Shown: positions 50,897 through 60,916, counted from the stretch's first letter. The stretch is DNA of 64,000 nt from Pseudomonas lalucatii (GCF_018398425.1 NZ_JADPMV010000002.1:372001-436000), one strand, 5' to 3'. The notes: generated from the sequence alone by a model not told the origin. Translations and numbers: made by a program.

Positions 50897-51766
50897 TCAA
50901 GCGGTCAGCCGGGTCAAGGCCTCGCGGTACTTGTCGGCGGTCTTCTGCGCCACATCGGCCGGCACCGCCGGCGCGGGCGGCTGCTTGTTCCAGCCGGTGG
51001 ACTCCAGCCAGTCGCGCACGAACTGCTTGTCGAAGCTCGGCGGGTTCCGCCCCTCGACGTAGCTGTCCGCCGGCCAGAAGCGGCTGGAGTCGGGGGTCAG
51101 CACCTCGTCCATGAGGGTCAGGGTGCCGTCCTCGTCCAGGCCGAACTCGAACTTGGTGTCGGCGATGATGATGCCGCGAGTGGCCGCGTACTCCACCGCC
51201 TTGCTGTACAGGACGATGGCGGTGTCGCGCACCCGGGCGGCCAGTTCGGCACCGATGATCGCCTCGCACTGGGCGAAGGAGATGTTCTCGTCGTGATCGC
51301 CGACCGCGGCCTTGGTCGAGGGGGTGAAGATCGGCTGCGGCAGCTTGGCGGCCTCCTGCAGGCCTGCCGGCAAGGGGATGCCGCAGACGGTGCCGCTCTT
51401 CTGGTACTCCTTCCAGCCAGAGCCGACGATGTAGCCGCGCACGATGGCCTCCACCGCCACCGGCTTGAGGCGCTTGGCCACCACGGCACGGCCTTCGACC
51501 AGCGGCAGCTCGGCCGCCGGCACCACGTCCTCGACGCGGTCGCCGGTGAAGTGGTTGGGCACCACATCGGCCAGCTTGTCGAACCAGAAGTTGGAGATCG
51601 CCGTGAGGATCTTGCCCTTGTCCGGAATCGGCTCGGCGAGGATCACGTCGAAGGCCGAGAGGCGGTCGGTGGCGACCATCAGCATGCGCTGGTCATCGAT
51701 TTCGTAGAGATCGCGGACTTTGCCCGAGTAGATCTTCTTCAGGCTCAGGGTCGCAGGAGTGGTCAT
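50897..51766 (-). CDS. purC: SAICAR synthetase PurC, long form
   Basis: A 289-residue phosphoribosylaminoimidazole-succinocarboxamide synthase (purine pathway). Signatures are [76 protein letters not shown] and [12 protein letters not shown]. It is the longer type found in yeast and many beta-proteobacteria, whereas the pseudomonad PurC I remember at this locus is about 236 residues with a different sequence. The ATG at 51766 ([15 protein letters not shown]) is the natural start. It lies 105 bp beyond bamC; a metallo-beta-lactamase gene I recall between them in P. aeruginosa is absent. Confidence 0.94.
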   Translation of the reverse strand: MTTPATLSLKKIYSGKVRDLYEIDDQRMLMVATDRLSAFDVILAEPIPDKGKILTAISNFWFDKLADVVPNHFTGDRVEDVVPAAELPLVEGRAVVAKRLKPVAVEAIVRGYIVGSGWKEYQKSGTVCGIPLPAGLQEAAKLPQPIFTPSTKAAVGDHDENISFAQCEAIIGAELAARVRDTAIVLYSKAVEYAATRGIIIADTKFEFGLDEDGTLTLMDEVLTPDSSRFWPADSYVEGRNPPSFDKQFVRDWLESTGWNKQPPAPAVPADVAQKTADKYREALTRLTA

Positions 51767-51871
51767 ATCGGGATTTCCGCCTTTAGCAAACGAAACAGGC
51801 GAAACCTGAGGGGTTTCGCCTATCGGTCTTCGCCCAGCCCGCATCTGCGGACCGGCACGGTGGTTCGGTTT

Positions 51872-52987
51872 CTAGCCGAGATTTTCCTGGATCAGGCCCA
51901 GCACCTTGCGCGCGACATCGGCCGGCGCCACGGTGTTGAGATCCTTCTCCACGGTGACCTGGACGCTGTCGCCGACCGGCGTCAGGCGCACCTGATAGCG
52001 CTCGGCACGGGCCTCGATCTCTTCCTTGTCCGGCTCACCGCCGAGCAGCGAACCGAAGAAGCCGGGCTTTTCGCCCTTGACCTTGGTCCCTTCGGCCAGG
52101 TTGATGTAGTACACGCCGAGGCTGCGGTTGAGGTCGTCGATGCGCACGTCGGCCAGTTCCAGGGAGCGACCGACGCCGGACCAGGCACGGTCGAAGTCGG
52201 CACCGAGGTTCAGCACCGGGTTGCCGTTGCCGTCTTCGCTCAGACTGACCCGGCTCGGCGCGTCGAAGTCGCGCGCGGCCAGCAGGGATACCGAACCACC
52301 CTGTTCGGCGCTGCGCGCCATGCTCGCCAGCAGCTCGTCGAGCAGGGTGGCATCCAGGGCCGGATTGGCACTGCGGTTGCTGAAGGCCACCTCGGCACTG
52401 CTGCCGGCCGGGCGCTCGGCGCTGACCACGAAGATCTCGCTGGTATTGCGCTGCACGCCAGGCTCGATGCGCACCCGCACACGGGTCTCGACACCTGCCG
52501 CCGAGCCGGCACCGCCGCTCAGACGGCGCGCCATGGCGCTGGTCAGCTCGTCGAAACGCTGCCATTCGGTACTGAACTCGCCGGTCTGCGGACGCTCTTC
52601 GGCGATGCGAAAACCGTTGTCGGCGAAGAACTGCCGGGCCACCGGCCAGACTTCCGCCGGCACGCGCTGCGCCACCAGCCAGCGCGACTCGCCGCTCTTC
52701 TGCAGGCTGAACTCGCTGATCTCGCCGCGCACGGCCAGGGACTGCGGACGCGGCACCTCGAACTCGCCCTCGGCCGTGCTGCTCGCCACCTGCTGCGGCA
52801 CCGGCAGCAAGGGATCGAGGCGCTTGGCCTCGACATTCGCCGGCAGCTGCATGGGGGCGGTTTGCCGCGCCGTGAGGTAGTCGCTGCCACGATCACGGAA
52901 GTAACCATCTTCGCCCCAGAGCCAGCCACAACCGCTGGTGCTGGAGACGATCAGGGCAAGTGCAGAGAGTCCGGCCAGTCGCTTCAT
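51872..52987 (-). CDS. bamC: Outer-membrane assembly lipoprotein BamC
   Basis: A 371-residue lipoprotein with signal [20 protein letters not shown] and a lipobox ending at Cys20. The unstructured lasso after the Cys contains [20 protein letters not shown], which resembles the BamC segment that binds BamD. Two helix-grip domains follow. It is an accessory subunit of the beta-barrel assembly machine. It starts 17 bp after the dapA stop, the usual dapA–bamC arrangement. Confidence 0.93.
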   Translation of the reverse strand: MKRLAGLSALALIVSSTSGCGWLWGEDGYFRDRGSDYLTARQTAPMQLPANVEAKRLDPLLPVPQQVASSTAEGEFEVPRPQSLAVRGEISEFSLQKSGESRWLVAQRVPAEVWPVARQFFADNGFRIAEERPQTGEFSTEWQRFDELTSAMARRLSGGAGSAAGVETRVRVRIEPGVQRNTSEIFVVSAERPAGSSAEVAFSNRSANPALDATLLDELLASMARSAEQGGSVSLLAARDFDAPSRVSLSEDGNGNPVLNLGADFDRAWSGVGRSLELADVRIDDLNRSLGVYYINLAEGTKVKGEKPGFFGSLLGGEPDKEEIEARAERYQVRLTPVGDSVQVTVEKDLNTVAPADVARKVLGLIQENLG

Positions 52988-53004
52988 GCGTAGTATTTCC
53001 TCGA

Positions 53005-53883
53005 TTAAACCAGTACGCCGGACTGGCGCAGGGCCTGACGCAGCGTTTCATGACAGCGCGGACTGAGCCAGGTCAGTGGCAGGCGGATGCCCTCCGGCAT
53101 CATGCCCATCTCGTGCAGGGCCCACTTCACCGGGATCGGGTTGGACTCGATGAACAACGCCTTGTGCAGTGGCATCAGGCGGTCGTTGATGGCACGGGCC
53201 AGGGCCGCGTCGCCGCGCATGGCCGCGGCGCACAGGTCGCTCATGGCGCGCGGGGCGACGTTGGCGGTCACCGAGATGTTGCCCTTGCCGCCCATCAACA
53301 TCAGCTCGACGGCGGTGGCGTCGTCGCCGGAATAGACCAGGAAGTCCTTGCTCACCCGGTCCAGCACGTCCTGGCCACGCTGCAGGTCGCCAGTGGCTTC
53401 CTTGATGCCGATGATGTTGTCGATCTTCGCCAGGCGCTCCACGGTCTCCGGCAGCATGTCGCAGGCGGTGCGGCCCGGCACGTTGTAGAGGATCTGGGGA
53501 ATCGCCACCGCCTCGGCGATGTGGCGGAAGTGCTGGTACAGGCCTTCCTGGGTCGGCTTGTTGTAATAGGGGGTGACCAGCAGGCAGGCATCGGCGCCCA
53601 CGTCCTTGGCCGCGCGGGTCAGCTCGACCGACTCGCGGGTGGAGTTGCCGCCGGTACCGGCGATCACCGGGATGCGCCCGGCGACCTGATCCACCACGCG
53701 GCGGATCGCCTCGATGTGCTCGGTCACTTCCAGCGTGGCGGACTCACCCGTGGTGCCGACCGCGACGATGGCGTTGGTGCCTTCTTGCAGGTGGAAATCC
53801 ACAAGTTTGCTCAGGCTGTCCCAATCGAGACTGCCCTGCGCATCCATGGGCGTGACCAGTGCCACCATACTGCCCGCAATCAT
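53005..53883 (-). CDS. dapA: 4-Hydroxy-tetrahydrodipicolinate synthase DapA
   Basis: A 292-residue TIM-barrel aldolase that condenses pyruvate and aspartate semialdehyde in lysine and peptidoglycan precursor synthesis. Catalytic residues are in place: [11 protein letters not shown] (Thr pair), [12 protein letters not shown] (Tyr133-type), NVPGRT (Arg) and the Schiff-base Lys in [13 protein letters not shown] at 53883 has AGGAG upstream. It is the first gene of dapA–bamC and divergent from gcvR. Confidence 0.96.
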   Translation of the reverse strand: MIAGSMVALVTPMDAQGSLDWDSLSKLVDFHLQEGTNAIVAVGTTGESATLEVTEHIEAIRRVVDQVAGRIPVIAGTGGNSTRESVELTRAAKDVGADACLLVTPYYNKPTQEGLYQHFRHIAEAVAIPQILYNVPGRTACDMLPETVERLAKIDNIIGIKEATGDLQRGQDVLDRVSKDFLVYSGDDATAVELMLMGGKGNISVTANVAPRAMSDLCAAAMRGDAALARAINDRLMPLHKALFIESNPIPVKWALHEMGMMPEGIRLPLTWLSPRCHETLRQALRQSGVLV

Positions 53884-54108
53884 GCAACCGCTCCTGCTGG
53901 AAAAAGAGAGCCGTAATGGTACTGGCGCCACCTGCCTTGCACAAGCGAAGGACAAGGCCGCCGGCGAGCGGCCGTTCGGCGTCGGCCGCGGCTTTTCGAC
54001 CCCGCCCTGCGCCCCGAGCATTCCCCTGGGCGGCGCTTTTCGCTACCCTTCCGGCTTTGCTCGGTACCGCGCCCGCGGGCCGAACGCTCATCGTTTTAGG
54101 AAGGCTGC

Positions 54109-54666
54109 ATGTCCACCCCCCCAGTTCGCGAACAATTCCTCGTCATCAGTGCACTCGGCCCCAACGCCATGGAGCTGACCAACGTGCTGTGCCGCGCCAG
54201 CCATGAGAACCGCTGCGCCGTGGTCAGCACCCGCCTGAGCCGCCACGGTGAGTTCAGCGCTCTGGTCCTGCAGGTCTCCGGCAACTGGGACGCCTTGGCG
54301 CGCCTGGAGTCGAGCCTGCCCGCGCTGGCCAAGAAACACGCCTTCTCGGTCAACGTGATCCGCAGCGGCGCCGCGAACAACCGGCCCCAGGCCCTGCCCT
54401 ACGTGGCCTACGTCAGCTCGGTGTACCGCCCGGACATCCTCAACGAGCTGTGCCAGTTCTTCATCGACCATCACGTCGAGCTGGAAAACCTCACCTGCGA
54501 CACCTACCAGGCGCCCCAGACCGGCGGCACCATGCTCAATGCCACCCTCACCGTGACCCTGCCGGCCGGCACCCAGATCAGCTGGCTGCGCGACCAGTTC
54601 CTCGACTTCGCCGACGCCCTGAACCTCGACGCCCTGATCGAACCCTGGCGCCCGCAGAATCCATAA
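54109..54666 (+). CDS. gcvR: GcvR-like ACT-domain regulator
   Basis: A 185-residue protein with two ACT domains: FLVISALGPNAMELTNVLCR (residues about 10-85) and VAYVSSVYRPDILNELCQFF (about 95-175). GcvR of E. coli represses the glycine cleavage operon by binding GcvA in response to glycine. In pseudomonads this gene sits between dapA and bcp and the target is less certain. AGGAAGG lies before the ATG. It overlaps nothing and is 11 bp upstream of bcp, likely in one transcript. Confidence 0.88.
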   Translation: MSTPPVREQFLVISALGPNAMELTNVLCRASHENRCAVVSTRLSRHGEFSALVLQVSGNWDALARLESSLPALAKKHAFSVNVIRSGAANNRPQALPYVAYVSSVYRPDILNELCQFFIDHHVELENLTCDTYQAPQTGGTMLNATLTVTLPAGTQISWLRDQFLDFADALNLDALIEPWRPQNP

Positions 54667-54677
54667 GGAGCCCGACC

Positions 54678-55151
54678 ATGGCCGTGTCCCTCGACCAAGC
54701 CGTTCCCGATTTCCAGGCCCAGGCCACCAGCGACCAGCAGGTCCGGCTGTCCGCCCTCAAGGGCCAGCAGGTGGTGCTCTATTTCTACCCGAAGGACAGC
54801 ACTCCCGGCTGCACCACCGAGGGCCAGGGCTTTCGCGACCAGTACCCGGCCTTCCAGGCGGCCAACACCCTGGTCTTCGGCGTGTCCCGCGACGGCCTGA
54901 AATCCCATGAGAACTTCAAGGCCAAGCAGGCCTTTCCCTTCGAGCTGATCTCGGACAAAGACGAGGCCCTCTGCCAGCTGTTCGAGGTGATCAAACTGAA
55001 GAAGCTCTACGGCAAGGAATACCTGGGCGTCGACCGCAGCACCTTCCTGATCGACCGGGACGGCGTGCTGCGCCAGGAGTGGCGCGCAGTGAAGGTGTCC
55101 GGGCATGTCGATGCCGTGCTCGCCGCGGCCCAGGCGCTGAACCAGGGCTGA
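54678..55151 (+). CDS. bcp: Thiol peroxidase Bcp (PrxQ)
   Basis: A 157-residue peroxiredoxin, ATG at 54678 with AAGGAG upstream. The peroxidatic Cys is in YPKDSTPGCTTEGQGFRD and the Arg-containing TFLIDRDGVLRQEW follows. The +5 position that in many Bcp proteins holds a resolving Cys is Gln (CTTEGQ). Another Cys occurs in EALCQLFEV, so it may work as a 1-Cys enzyme or use that residue. It reduces peroxides with thioredoxin. It ends before a strong bidirectional terminator. Confidence 0.92.
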   Translation: MAVSLDQAVPDFQAQATSDQQVRLSALKGQQVVLYFYPKDSTPGCTTEGQGFRDQYPAFQAANTLVFGVSRDGLKSHENFKAKQAFPFELISDKDEALCQLFEVIKLKKLYGKEYLGVDRSTFLIDRDGVLRQEWRAVKVSGHVDAVLAAAQALNQG

Positions 55152-55168
55152 GCGCCCACGCCAGCCAG

Positions 55169-55197
55169 AAAAAAGGCCGCTCGATGCGGCCTTTTTC
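55169..55197 (+). terminator. Bidirectional terminator between bcp and the PerM-type gene
   Basis: Stem ggccgc/gcggcc (55175-55180, 55186-55191) flanked by A6 and T5 runs. It serves bcp on the plus strand and the AI-2E gene (ending 55199) on the minus strand. Confidence 0.85.
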
Positions 55198-55198
55198 T

Positions 55199-56266
55199 TT
55201 ACTCCCCGACGAGCTGCGGCTCGCGCCGCGGCCAGGCGCTGAGCACCGCCTTGAACAAAGTAGCCAGGGGGATGGCGAAGAACACCCCCCAGAATCCCCA
55301 CAAGCCGCCGAACAGCAGCACCGCGCAGATGATCGCCACCGGGTGCAGGTTGACCGCCTCGGAGAACAGCAACGGCACCAGCACGTTGCCGTCCAGCGCC
55401 TGGATCACCCCGTAGACCACCATCAGGTAGAGGAACTGATCGCTCAACCCCCACTGGAACAGGGCGATCAACGCCACCGGCACCGTCACCACCACCGCGC
55501 CGATATAGGGCACCACCACCGACAGGCCCACCGCCAGGGCCAGCAAGGCCGCGTAGTTGAGCCCCAGCGCGGCGAAGGCGACATAGGTGACCCCGCCGCA
55601 GATGAGGATCTCGATGAACTTGCCACGGATGTAGTTGGCGATCTGCTGGTTCATCTCCTGCGCCACCTGGGTGATCAGCGCGCGCTCGCGCGGCAGGTAG
55701 CCGCGCAGCCAGGCTCCGATCACCTGGCGATCCTTGAGGAAGAAGAACACCAGGATCGGCACCAGCACCACGTAGATCATGATGCCGACCAGCAACGGCA
55801 GGCTGGCCAGGGAGAAGGACAGCGCCCATTGACCGAACTGACCCAGCTCGCCGCGCACCGTCTCGATCAGCTGCAGCACCTGGGCGTCGCTGATCAGGTT
55901 GGGGTAACGCTCGGGCAACAGCAGAAACAGCGCCTGCCACTCGCCGAGCATGCGCGGCAGCTCGTTGAACAGGTTGCTCAGCTGCCGCCACAGCAGCGGC
56001 AGCAACACCAGCAGGAACAGCCCGAGCAGGCTCATGAACAGGGTGAACACCAGCCACACCGCCGCCAAGGGCGGCAGACGCAGGCGCTCCAGAGCCGTGA
56101 CCAGCCCCTGCATCAGAAACGCCAGCACCAGCCCGGTGAGCACCGGCGCCAGCATGCCGCCCAGGGTCAGAACCACGGCGAAGCCGAGGATCAACAGCAC
56201 CGCCAGCACCACGGCCTGCTCATCGGAGAAGTAGCGATGCAGCCAGTCGCGCAACACCTTGACCAT
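55199..56266 (-). CDS. AI-2E (PerM/YdiK-type) family transporter
   Basis: A 355-residue inner-membrane protein of the AI-2 exporter superfamily with about seven to eight helices (LTLGGMLAPVLTGLVLAFLM, LPLLVGIMIYVVLVPILVFF). The conserved central segment is PYIGAVVVTVPVALIALFQW and GNVLVPLLFSEAVNLHPVAI. Substrates of these proteins vary and are mostly unknown. ATG at 56266. It is convergent with bcp and 40 bp downstream of the TusA-type gene. Confidence 0.88.
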   Translation of the reverse strand: MVKVLRDWLHRYFSDEQAVVLAVLLILGFAVVLTLGGMLAPVLTGLVLAFLMQGLVTALERLRLPPLAAVWLVFTLFMSLLGLFLLVLLPLLWRQLSNLFNELPRMLGEWQALFLLLPERYPNLISDAQVLQLIETVRGELGQFGQWALSFSLASLPLLVGIMIYVVLVPILVFFFLKDRQVIGAWLRGYLPRERALITQVAQEMNQQIANYIRGKFIEILICGGVTYVAFAALGLNYAALLALAVGLSVVVPYIGAVVVTVPVALIALFQWGLSDQFLYLMVVYGVIQALDGNVLVPLLFSEAVNLHPVAIICAVLLFGGLWGFWGVFFAIPLATLFKAVLSAWPRREPQLVGE

Positions 56267-56306
56267 CAGGATTCCTTAAATCGAGAACGCCCGTGCAGAC
56301 ACTGCA

Positions 56307-56558
56307 TCAGGCTTTACGCAACCAGTAGCGATAGACCCCGTCGTCCACCTCTTCGTGCAGCAGACTGTGCCCGGCGAGCGACGCGAAGGCACGGAAGTCG
56401 CGCTGCGAGCCGGCATCCGTGGCAATGACCTTGAGCACCGCGCCACTGGCCAGTTTATTCAGTTCCAGCTTGGCCTTGAGCAGCGGCAACGGGCAGTTCA
56501 GGCCGCTGGCGTCCAGTTCCGTGTCGTAGGCCCCGCGCCATTCTGGCGTATCGTTCAT
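56307..56558 (-). CDS. TusA/SirA-family sulfur-carrier protein
   Basis: An 83-residue protein with the family signature DASGLNCPLPLLKAKLELNK, whose Cys in CPxP can carry persulfide sulfur. YWLRKA ends the chain. In P. aeruginosa the protein at this position (PA1006, from memory) affects molybdenum cofactor and biofilm traits. GGAGG lies upstream of the ATG at 56558. It precedes the AI-2E gene on the same strand and is divergent from bepA. Confidence 0.92.
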   Translation of the reverse strand: MNDTPEWRGAYDTELDASGLNCPLPLLKAKLELNKLASGAVLKVIATDAGSQRDFRAFASLAGHSLLHEEVDDGVYRYWLRKA

Positions 56559-56664
56559 GCAAACCTCCGAAATGATCCCCTAGGATACCCAAGCCCGCAC
56601 AGCCCTGGCCAGGCGAACGCCCGCGCGGCTACAGTATCGGCTTTGTCCGCCAAGAGCCCCGTGC

Positions 56665-58098
56665 ATGAATCTTCTGCGCCCCACCCTGTTGACGCTCGCC
56701 TGCCTGCTCGCCCTGCCCGCCACGGCCAGCGACCTGCCGTCGCTCGGCGACGCCAGCTCGGCCCTGGTCTCCCCCCAGCAGGAACACCAGCTCGGCCGGG
56801 CCTGGCTGGGCCTGCTCCGCGGCCAGGTCAGTCAGCTGGCCGACCCGCAGCTCAAGGACTTCGTCGAGAGCAGCGTGTACCGCCTGAGCGAGACCAGCCA
56901 GTTGCAGGACCGCCGCCTGGAGTTCGTCCTGCTCGACAGCCCGCAGATCAACGCCTTCGCCGCCCCCGGCGGCATCATCGGGGTCAACGGCGGCCTGTTC
57001 CTCTATGCCCAGACCGAGGCCGAGTACGCCTCGGTCATGGCCCACGAACTGGCGCACCTGTCGCAACGCCACTTCGCCCGCGGCCTGGAGGCCCAGCAGC
57101 GCATGCAGGTGCCGGTGATGGCGGCCATGCTCGCCGGCATCGTGGCGGCCGCGGCCGGGGCCGGCGACGTGGGCATCGCCGCCATCGCCTCGACCCAGGC
57201 GGCGGCGATTCAGGAACAGCGGCGCTTCTCCCGGCAGAACGAGCAGGAAGCCGACCGTATCGGCCTGGTCAACCTGGAGAAGGCCGGCTTCGATCCCCGC
57301 GCCATGCCCAGCATGTTCGAGCGCCTGATGCGCCAGTACCGCTACGATCGCAAGCCGCCGGAGTTCCTCCTCACCCACCCGGTCTCCGAATCGCGGATCG
57401 CCGACACCCGCAACCGCGCCGAGCAATACGCGGCCGGCGGCAACCTGGACAGCCTGCGCTACCAGTTGATGCGCGCCCGGGTCAGCCTGATCTACGAGGA
57501 CACCCCGGGCCTGGCCGCCAAGCGTTTTCGCAGCATGCTCCAGGAGAACCCCGAGCTCGATGCCGCACGCTACGGCCTGGCCCTCGCCCAGATCAAGGGC
57601 GGCCAGCACAAGCAGGCCCGCGAAAGCCTGCAGCCGCTGCTGCAGAAAGCCCCGAACGACACCACCTACAACCTCGCCCAGATCGAGCTGGACATGGCCT
57701 CCGGGCAACTCGCCGAAGCCCAGAGCCGCGTCGAACGCCTGCGCGCCCTGTATCCGAGCAACTATCCCCTGCAGCAGGCACGGGTCGACCTGCTGATGAA
57801 ACAGGGGCGCATCCAGGATGCCGAGCAGGCCCTCGACGAGCTGCTCAAGGATCGACCGAAGGACCCCGACATCTGGTACCTGGTCGCCGAAGTGCGTGGC
57901 CTCAGCGGCAACACCATCGGCCTGCACCAGGCCCGCGCCGAGTTCTTCGCCCTGGTCGGCGATTTCGATCAGGCCATCGAACAGCTCGACTTCGCCAAGC
58001 GTCGCGCCAGCAACAACTTCCAGCTGGCCTCGCGAATCGACGCGCGCCAGCGCGAACTGATCGACGACCAGCGCATGATCGAACAGATGCTGCGCTAG
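56665..58098 (+). CDS. bepA: Periplasmic M48 metalloprotease/chaperone BepA
   Basis: A 477-residue secreted protein. The signal is MNLLRPTLLTLACLLALPAT, cleaved near ATA. The M48 domain (about 40-250) has INAFAAPGGIIGVNGGLFLY, the zinc motif MAHELAHLSQRH and the third ligand in RRFSRQNEQEADRIGL. The C-terminal ~220 residues are TPR-like helices (GLALAQIKGGQHKQARESLQ, RIQDAEQALDEL). BepA degrades or matures outer-membrane proteins such as LptD. Start 56665 fits the signal peptide. A 50-bp terminator follows. Confidence 0.92.
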   Translation: MNLLRPTLLTLACLLALPATASDLPSLGDASSALVSPQQEHQLGRAWLGLLRGQVSQLADPQLKDFVESSVYRLSETSQLQDRRLEFVLLDSPQINAFAAPGGIIGVNGGLFLYAQTEAEYASVMAHELAHLSQRHFARGLEAQQRMQVPVMAAMLAGIVAAAAGAGDVGIAAIASTQAAAIQEQRRFSRQNEQEADRIGLVNLEKAGFDPRAMPSMFERLMRQYRYDRKPPEFLLTHPVSESRIADTRNRAEQYAAGGNLDSLRYQLMRARVSLIYEDTPGLAAKRFRSMLQENPELDAARYGLALAQIKGGQHKQARESLQPLLQKAPNDTTYNLAQIELDMASGQLAEAQSRVERLRALYPSNYPLQQARVDLLMKQGRIQDAEQALDELLKDRPKDPDIWYLVAEVRGLSGNTIGLHQARAEFFALVGDFDQAIEQLDFAKRRASNNFQLASRIDARQRELIDDQRMIEQMLR

Positions 58099-58110
58099 CC
58101 GTTAGCCATA

Positions 58111-58160
58111 CGCCAGACAGCAAAAAGCCCGGACACTCCGGGCTTTTTTGCTGTCTGGCG
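58111..58160. terminator. Bidirectional terminator, bepA / nadA
   Basis: A 50-bp inverted repeat with arms of 23 and 24 bases that match except for one extra A, containing agcccgg/ccgggct and A/T runs. It sits between two convergent genes (bepA and nadA) and serves both. Confidence 0.9.
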
Positions 58161-58167
58161 GCTGCCC

Positions 58168-59226
58168 TCAGGCGTTGCCGGCCAGCTTCAGGCGCGCCGC
58201 CTGGGTGAAGTCGAGCATGCGCTTGAGCGGCTTGATCGCTCGCGGAATCAGCGCCTGATCGACATGGATCTCGTTGCTGCCCTCGCGCAGGCAGGCCAAG
58301 GTGCGCTCCAGGGTGTTCATCGCCATCCACGGGCAGTGCGCACAGCTGCGACAGGTCGCGCCGTTGCCGGCGGTCGGCGCCTCGACGAACGCCTTGTCCG
58401 GACACAGCTGCTGCATCTTGTAGAAGATGCCGCGGTCGGTGGCGACGATGAAGGTCTTGTTCGGCAGGGTCTGCGCCGCCTTGATCAGCTGGCTGGTGGA
58501 GCCCACCGCATCGGCCAGCTCGATCACCGCGGTCGGCGACTCGGGGTGCACCAGCACCGCGGCTTCCGGATACAACGCCTTCATGTCTTCGAGCTGCTTG
58601 GCCTTGAACTCCTCGTGGACGATGCAGGCGCCGTCCCACAGCAGCATGTCGGCCCCGGTCTTGTTCTGGATGTAACGCCCCAGATGCTGGTCCGGCGCCC
58701 AGATGATGCTCTCGCCGTTGTCCATCAGGTGCTCGACGATCTCCACCGCGCAGCTCGAGGTCACCACCCAGTCGGCGCGCGCCTTCACCGCCGCCGAGGT
58801 GTTGGCGTAGACCACCACGGTGCGCTGCGGATGCTGGTCGCAGAACGCGGCGAATTCGTCCACCGGGCAGCCCAGGTCCAGGGAGCAGGTCGCTTCCAGG
58901 GTGGGCATCAACACGCGCTTTTCCGGGTTGAGGATCTTCGCCGTCTCGCCCATGAACTTGACCCCGGCCACCAGCACGGTCTGCGCCGCATGCTGATTGC
59001 CGAAACGGGCCATTTCCAGGGAGTCGGAGACGCAACCGCCGGTTTCCTCGGCCAGCGCCTGCAACACCGGGTCGCAGTAGTAATGCGCGACCAGCACGGC
59101 GTTCTGCTTCTTCAGTTCGGCGGCGATCTCGCTGCGGTAGAAGGCTTCTTCCTCGGGCGTCAGCGGCTTCGGCTGCTTGGCGTCGAGATGCGCTTGAACC
59201 AGGAGGCGTTCGGAAATCTGCGTCAT
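58168..59226 (-). CDS. nadA: Quinolinate synthase NadA
   Basis: A 352-residue [4Fe-4S] enzyme that makes quinolinate from iminoaspartate and dihydroxyacetone phosphate in NAD synthesis. Conserved cysteines are visible in [34 protein letters not shown] and [33 protein letters not shown] is the N-terminal substrate region. The ATG at 59226 has a weak ribosome site. It lies just downstream of tRNA-Lys on the same strand. Confidence 0.95.
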   Translation of the reverse strand: MTQISERLLVQAHLDAKQPKPLTPEEEAFYRSEIAAELKKQNAVLVAHYYCDPVLQALAEETGGCVSDSLEMARFGNQHAAQTVLVAGVKFMGETAKILNPEKRVLMPTLEATCSLDLGCPVDEFAAFCDQHPQRTVVVYANTSAAVKARADWVVTSSCAVEIVEHLMDNGESIIWAPDQHLGRYIQNKTGADMLLWDGACIVHEEFKAKQLEDMKALYPEAAVLVHPESPTAVIELADAVGSTSQLIKAAQTLPNKTFIVATDRGIFYKMQQLCPDKAFVEAPTAGNGATCRSCAHCPWMAMNTLERTLACLREGSNEIHVDQALIPRAIKPLKRMLDFTQAARLKLAGNA

Positions 59227-59343
59227 ATCATCGGGCCCTGTGCACGTCTATTCAGAGCGGAGTTCTAGTATACCCGCCGGAGCAAGATGCGAGTGCAGAC
59301 AGGACAGGACGGGAATACGGGGAGGTGTTACGAGGAAGGAGGT

Positions 59344-59419
59344 TGGTGGGTCGTGTAGGATTCGAACCTACGACCAATTGGTTAAAAGCCAACTGCTCTA
59401 CCAACTGAGCTAACGACCC
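59344..59419 (-). tRNA. tRNA-Lys (TTT)
   Basis: The 76-nt minus-strand cloverleaf includes CCA (tgg at 59344-59346). The acceptor is GGGTCGT/ACGACCC, the anticodon loop is CTTTTAACC giving TTT, and the T-arm is GGTTCGAATCC. Confidence 0.97.
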
Positions 59420-59477
59420 AACGCGAGGCGTATAATACTGATTTAATTCAGGAATTCAACACCCGCGAGAAACTATT

Positions 59478-60152
59478 TTAGAAGTACCGGGTGGGATCGG
59501 CGACGCCGGCCCCGACGAACCCCGCCGCACGCAGACGACAGCTGTCGCATTTGCCGCAGGCGCGGCCATCCTCGTCGGCCTGGTAGCAGGACACGGTCAG
59601 CGCGTAATCCACGCCGTGGCGCAGCCCCGCCCGGACGATCTCGGCCTTGCCCATGTTCTGCAACGGCGCCTGGATGCGGAAGCCCTGCCCCTCGACACCG
59701 GCCTTGGTCGCCAGGTTGGCCATGCGCTCGAAGGCCTCGACGAACTCGGGACGGCAATCCGGATAGCCGGAATAATCCACCGCATTGACGCCGATGAAGA
59801 TATCCCGCGCGCCGAGTACCTCGGCCCAGCCCAGGGCCAGGGACAGGAACACGGTATTGCGCGCCGGCACGTAGGTGACCGGGATGCCTTCGCTAGGCGA
59901 CTCCGGCACCTCGATGCTGCTGTCGGTCAGGGCCGAGCCGCCGATGCCGTTGAGGTTGAGGCCGATCACCTTGTGCTCGACCACCCCCAGCTGCCGGGCG
60001 ACCCGCTCGGCCGCCTGCAACTCGGCCCGATGCCGCTGGCCATAATCGAAACTCATGCTGTAGCAGGCATAGCCCTGGGCCTTGGCCAGCGCCACCACGG
60101 TGGCCGAGTCCAGACCGCCGGACAGCAGGATGACGGCTTTCTTCTCGCTCAT
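59478..60152 (-). CDS. queC: 7-Cyano-7-deazaguanine synthase QueC
   Basis: A 224-residue enzyme of queuosine precursor synthesis, converting CDG to preQ0 with ATP and ammonia. The PP-loop is [20 protein letters not shown]. The C-terminal zinc cysteines are in [32 protein letters not shown] and [17 protein letters not shown] are typical. It follows queE by 43 bp in one operon, upstream of tRNA-Lys. Confidence 0.96.
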   Translation of the reverse strand: MSEKKAVILLSGGLDSATVVALAKAQGYACYSMSFDYGQRHRAELQAAERVARQLGVVEHKVIGLNLNGIGGSALTDSSIEVPESPSEGIPVTYVPARNTVFLSLALGWAEVLGARDIFIGVNAVDYSGYPDCRPEFVEAFERMANLATKAGVEGQGFRIQAPLQNMGKAEIVRAGLRHGVDYALTVSCYQADEDGRACGKCDSCRLRAAGFVGAGVADPTRYF

Positions 60153-60195
60153 GGATTACTCCTCGTTGTCAGCCAGGCGCGACCGCACTGTGCAC

Positions 60196-60843
60196 TCAAT
60201 GGCCGGGCTCGTCGTTCCAGAGAATCTTGTGCAACTGCATCTGCAGGCGCACCGGCAGGTTGTCGGCCACTATCCAGTCGGCCAGCGCGCGCGCATCCAG
60301 TTCGTGATGGCTGGGCGAGAACAACACCTCGCCGGCACGCTCGTCCAGCCGGTACTGGATCAGCTTGGACACCGCCCAGTCATAGTCTTCGCGCGAACAG
60401 ATGACGAACTTGACCTGGTCGTTGGGCGTCAGCCACTCGATGTTCTCGTAGCGATTGCGCGCCACCTCCGCCGAGCCCGGTGTCTTGAGGTCGAGCACCT
60501 TGCTCACCCGCGGGTCGACCGCGGACACATCCAGCGCCCCACTGGTCTCCAGGGACACCTGGTAGCCGGCGTCGCACAAGCGCTCGAGCAGAGGGATGCA
60601 GTTGGGTTGCGCCAGCGGCTCGCCGCCGGTCACGCAGATATAGCGCGGCCTATAGCCGGCGACCTGTTCGAGGATGGCGTCGAGGCTCATGATCTCGCCG
60701 CCACTGAACGCATAGGCGGTGTCGCAGTACTGGCAGCGCAGGGGACAGCCGGTGAGGCGTACGAACACGGTCGGCAAGCCGGCGGTGCGCGTCTCCCCCT
60801 GCAGCGAGTAGAAAATCTCGGTAATTCGCAGGGTTTCTTGCAT
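60196..60843 (-). CDS. queE: 7-Carboxy-7-deazaguanine synthase QueE
   Basis: A 215-residue radical-SAM enzyme. ATG at 60843 (MQETLRITEIFYSLQGETRT) gives the usual start. The cluster motif CPLRCQYCDT (CX3CX2C) and SAM-binding GGEPLAQPN follow, with QVKFVICSREDYDWA later. It makes CDG for the queuosine pathway. The frame extends to 60876 but no ribosome site supports that. The gene precedes queC and follows a terminator after cpoB. Confidence 0.95.
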   Translation of the reverse strand: MQETLRITEIFYSLQGETRTAGLPTVFVRLTGCPLRCQYCDTAYAFSGGEIMSLDAILEQVAGYRPRYICVTGGEPLAQPNCIPLLERLCDAGYQVSLETSGALDVSAVDPRVSKVLDLKTPGSAEVARNRYENIEWLTPNDQVKFVICSREDYDWAVSKLIQYRLDERAGEVLFSPSHHELDARALADWIVADNLPVRLQMQLHKILWNDEPGH

Positions 60844-60916
60844 ATCAGCCACGGGCGTGACGGCTAGACAGGCCATCCGCCTCCGTTGCGGGAAAGGGGG
60901 CGCCGATTCTAACGAA

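Noticed and set aside
55079..56428. 449-codon plus-strand open frame rich in HQ and DQ
   Set aside because: Antisense of the AI-2E transporter; composition reflects reversed hydrophobic codons.
60196..60876. Longer QueE start at 60876
   Set aside because: The extra residues are not conserved-looking and no ribosome site precedes them; the ATG at 60843 begins the usual QueE N-terminus.
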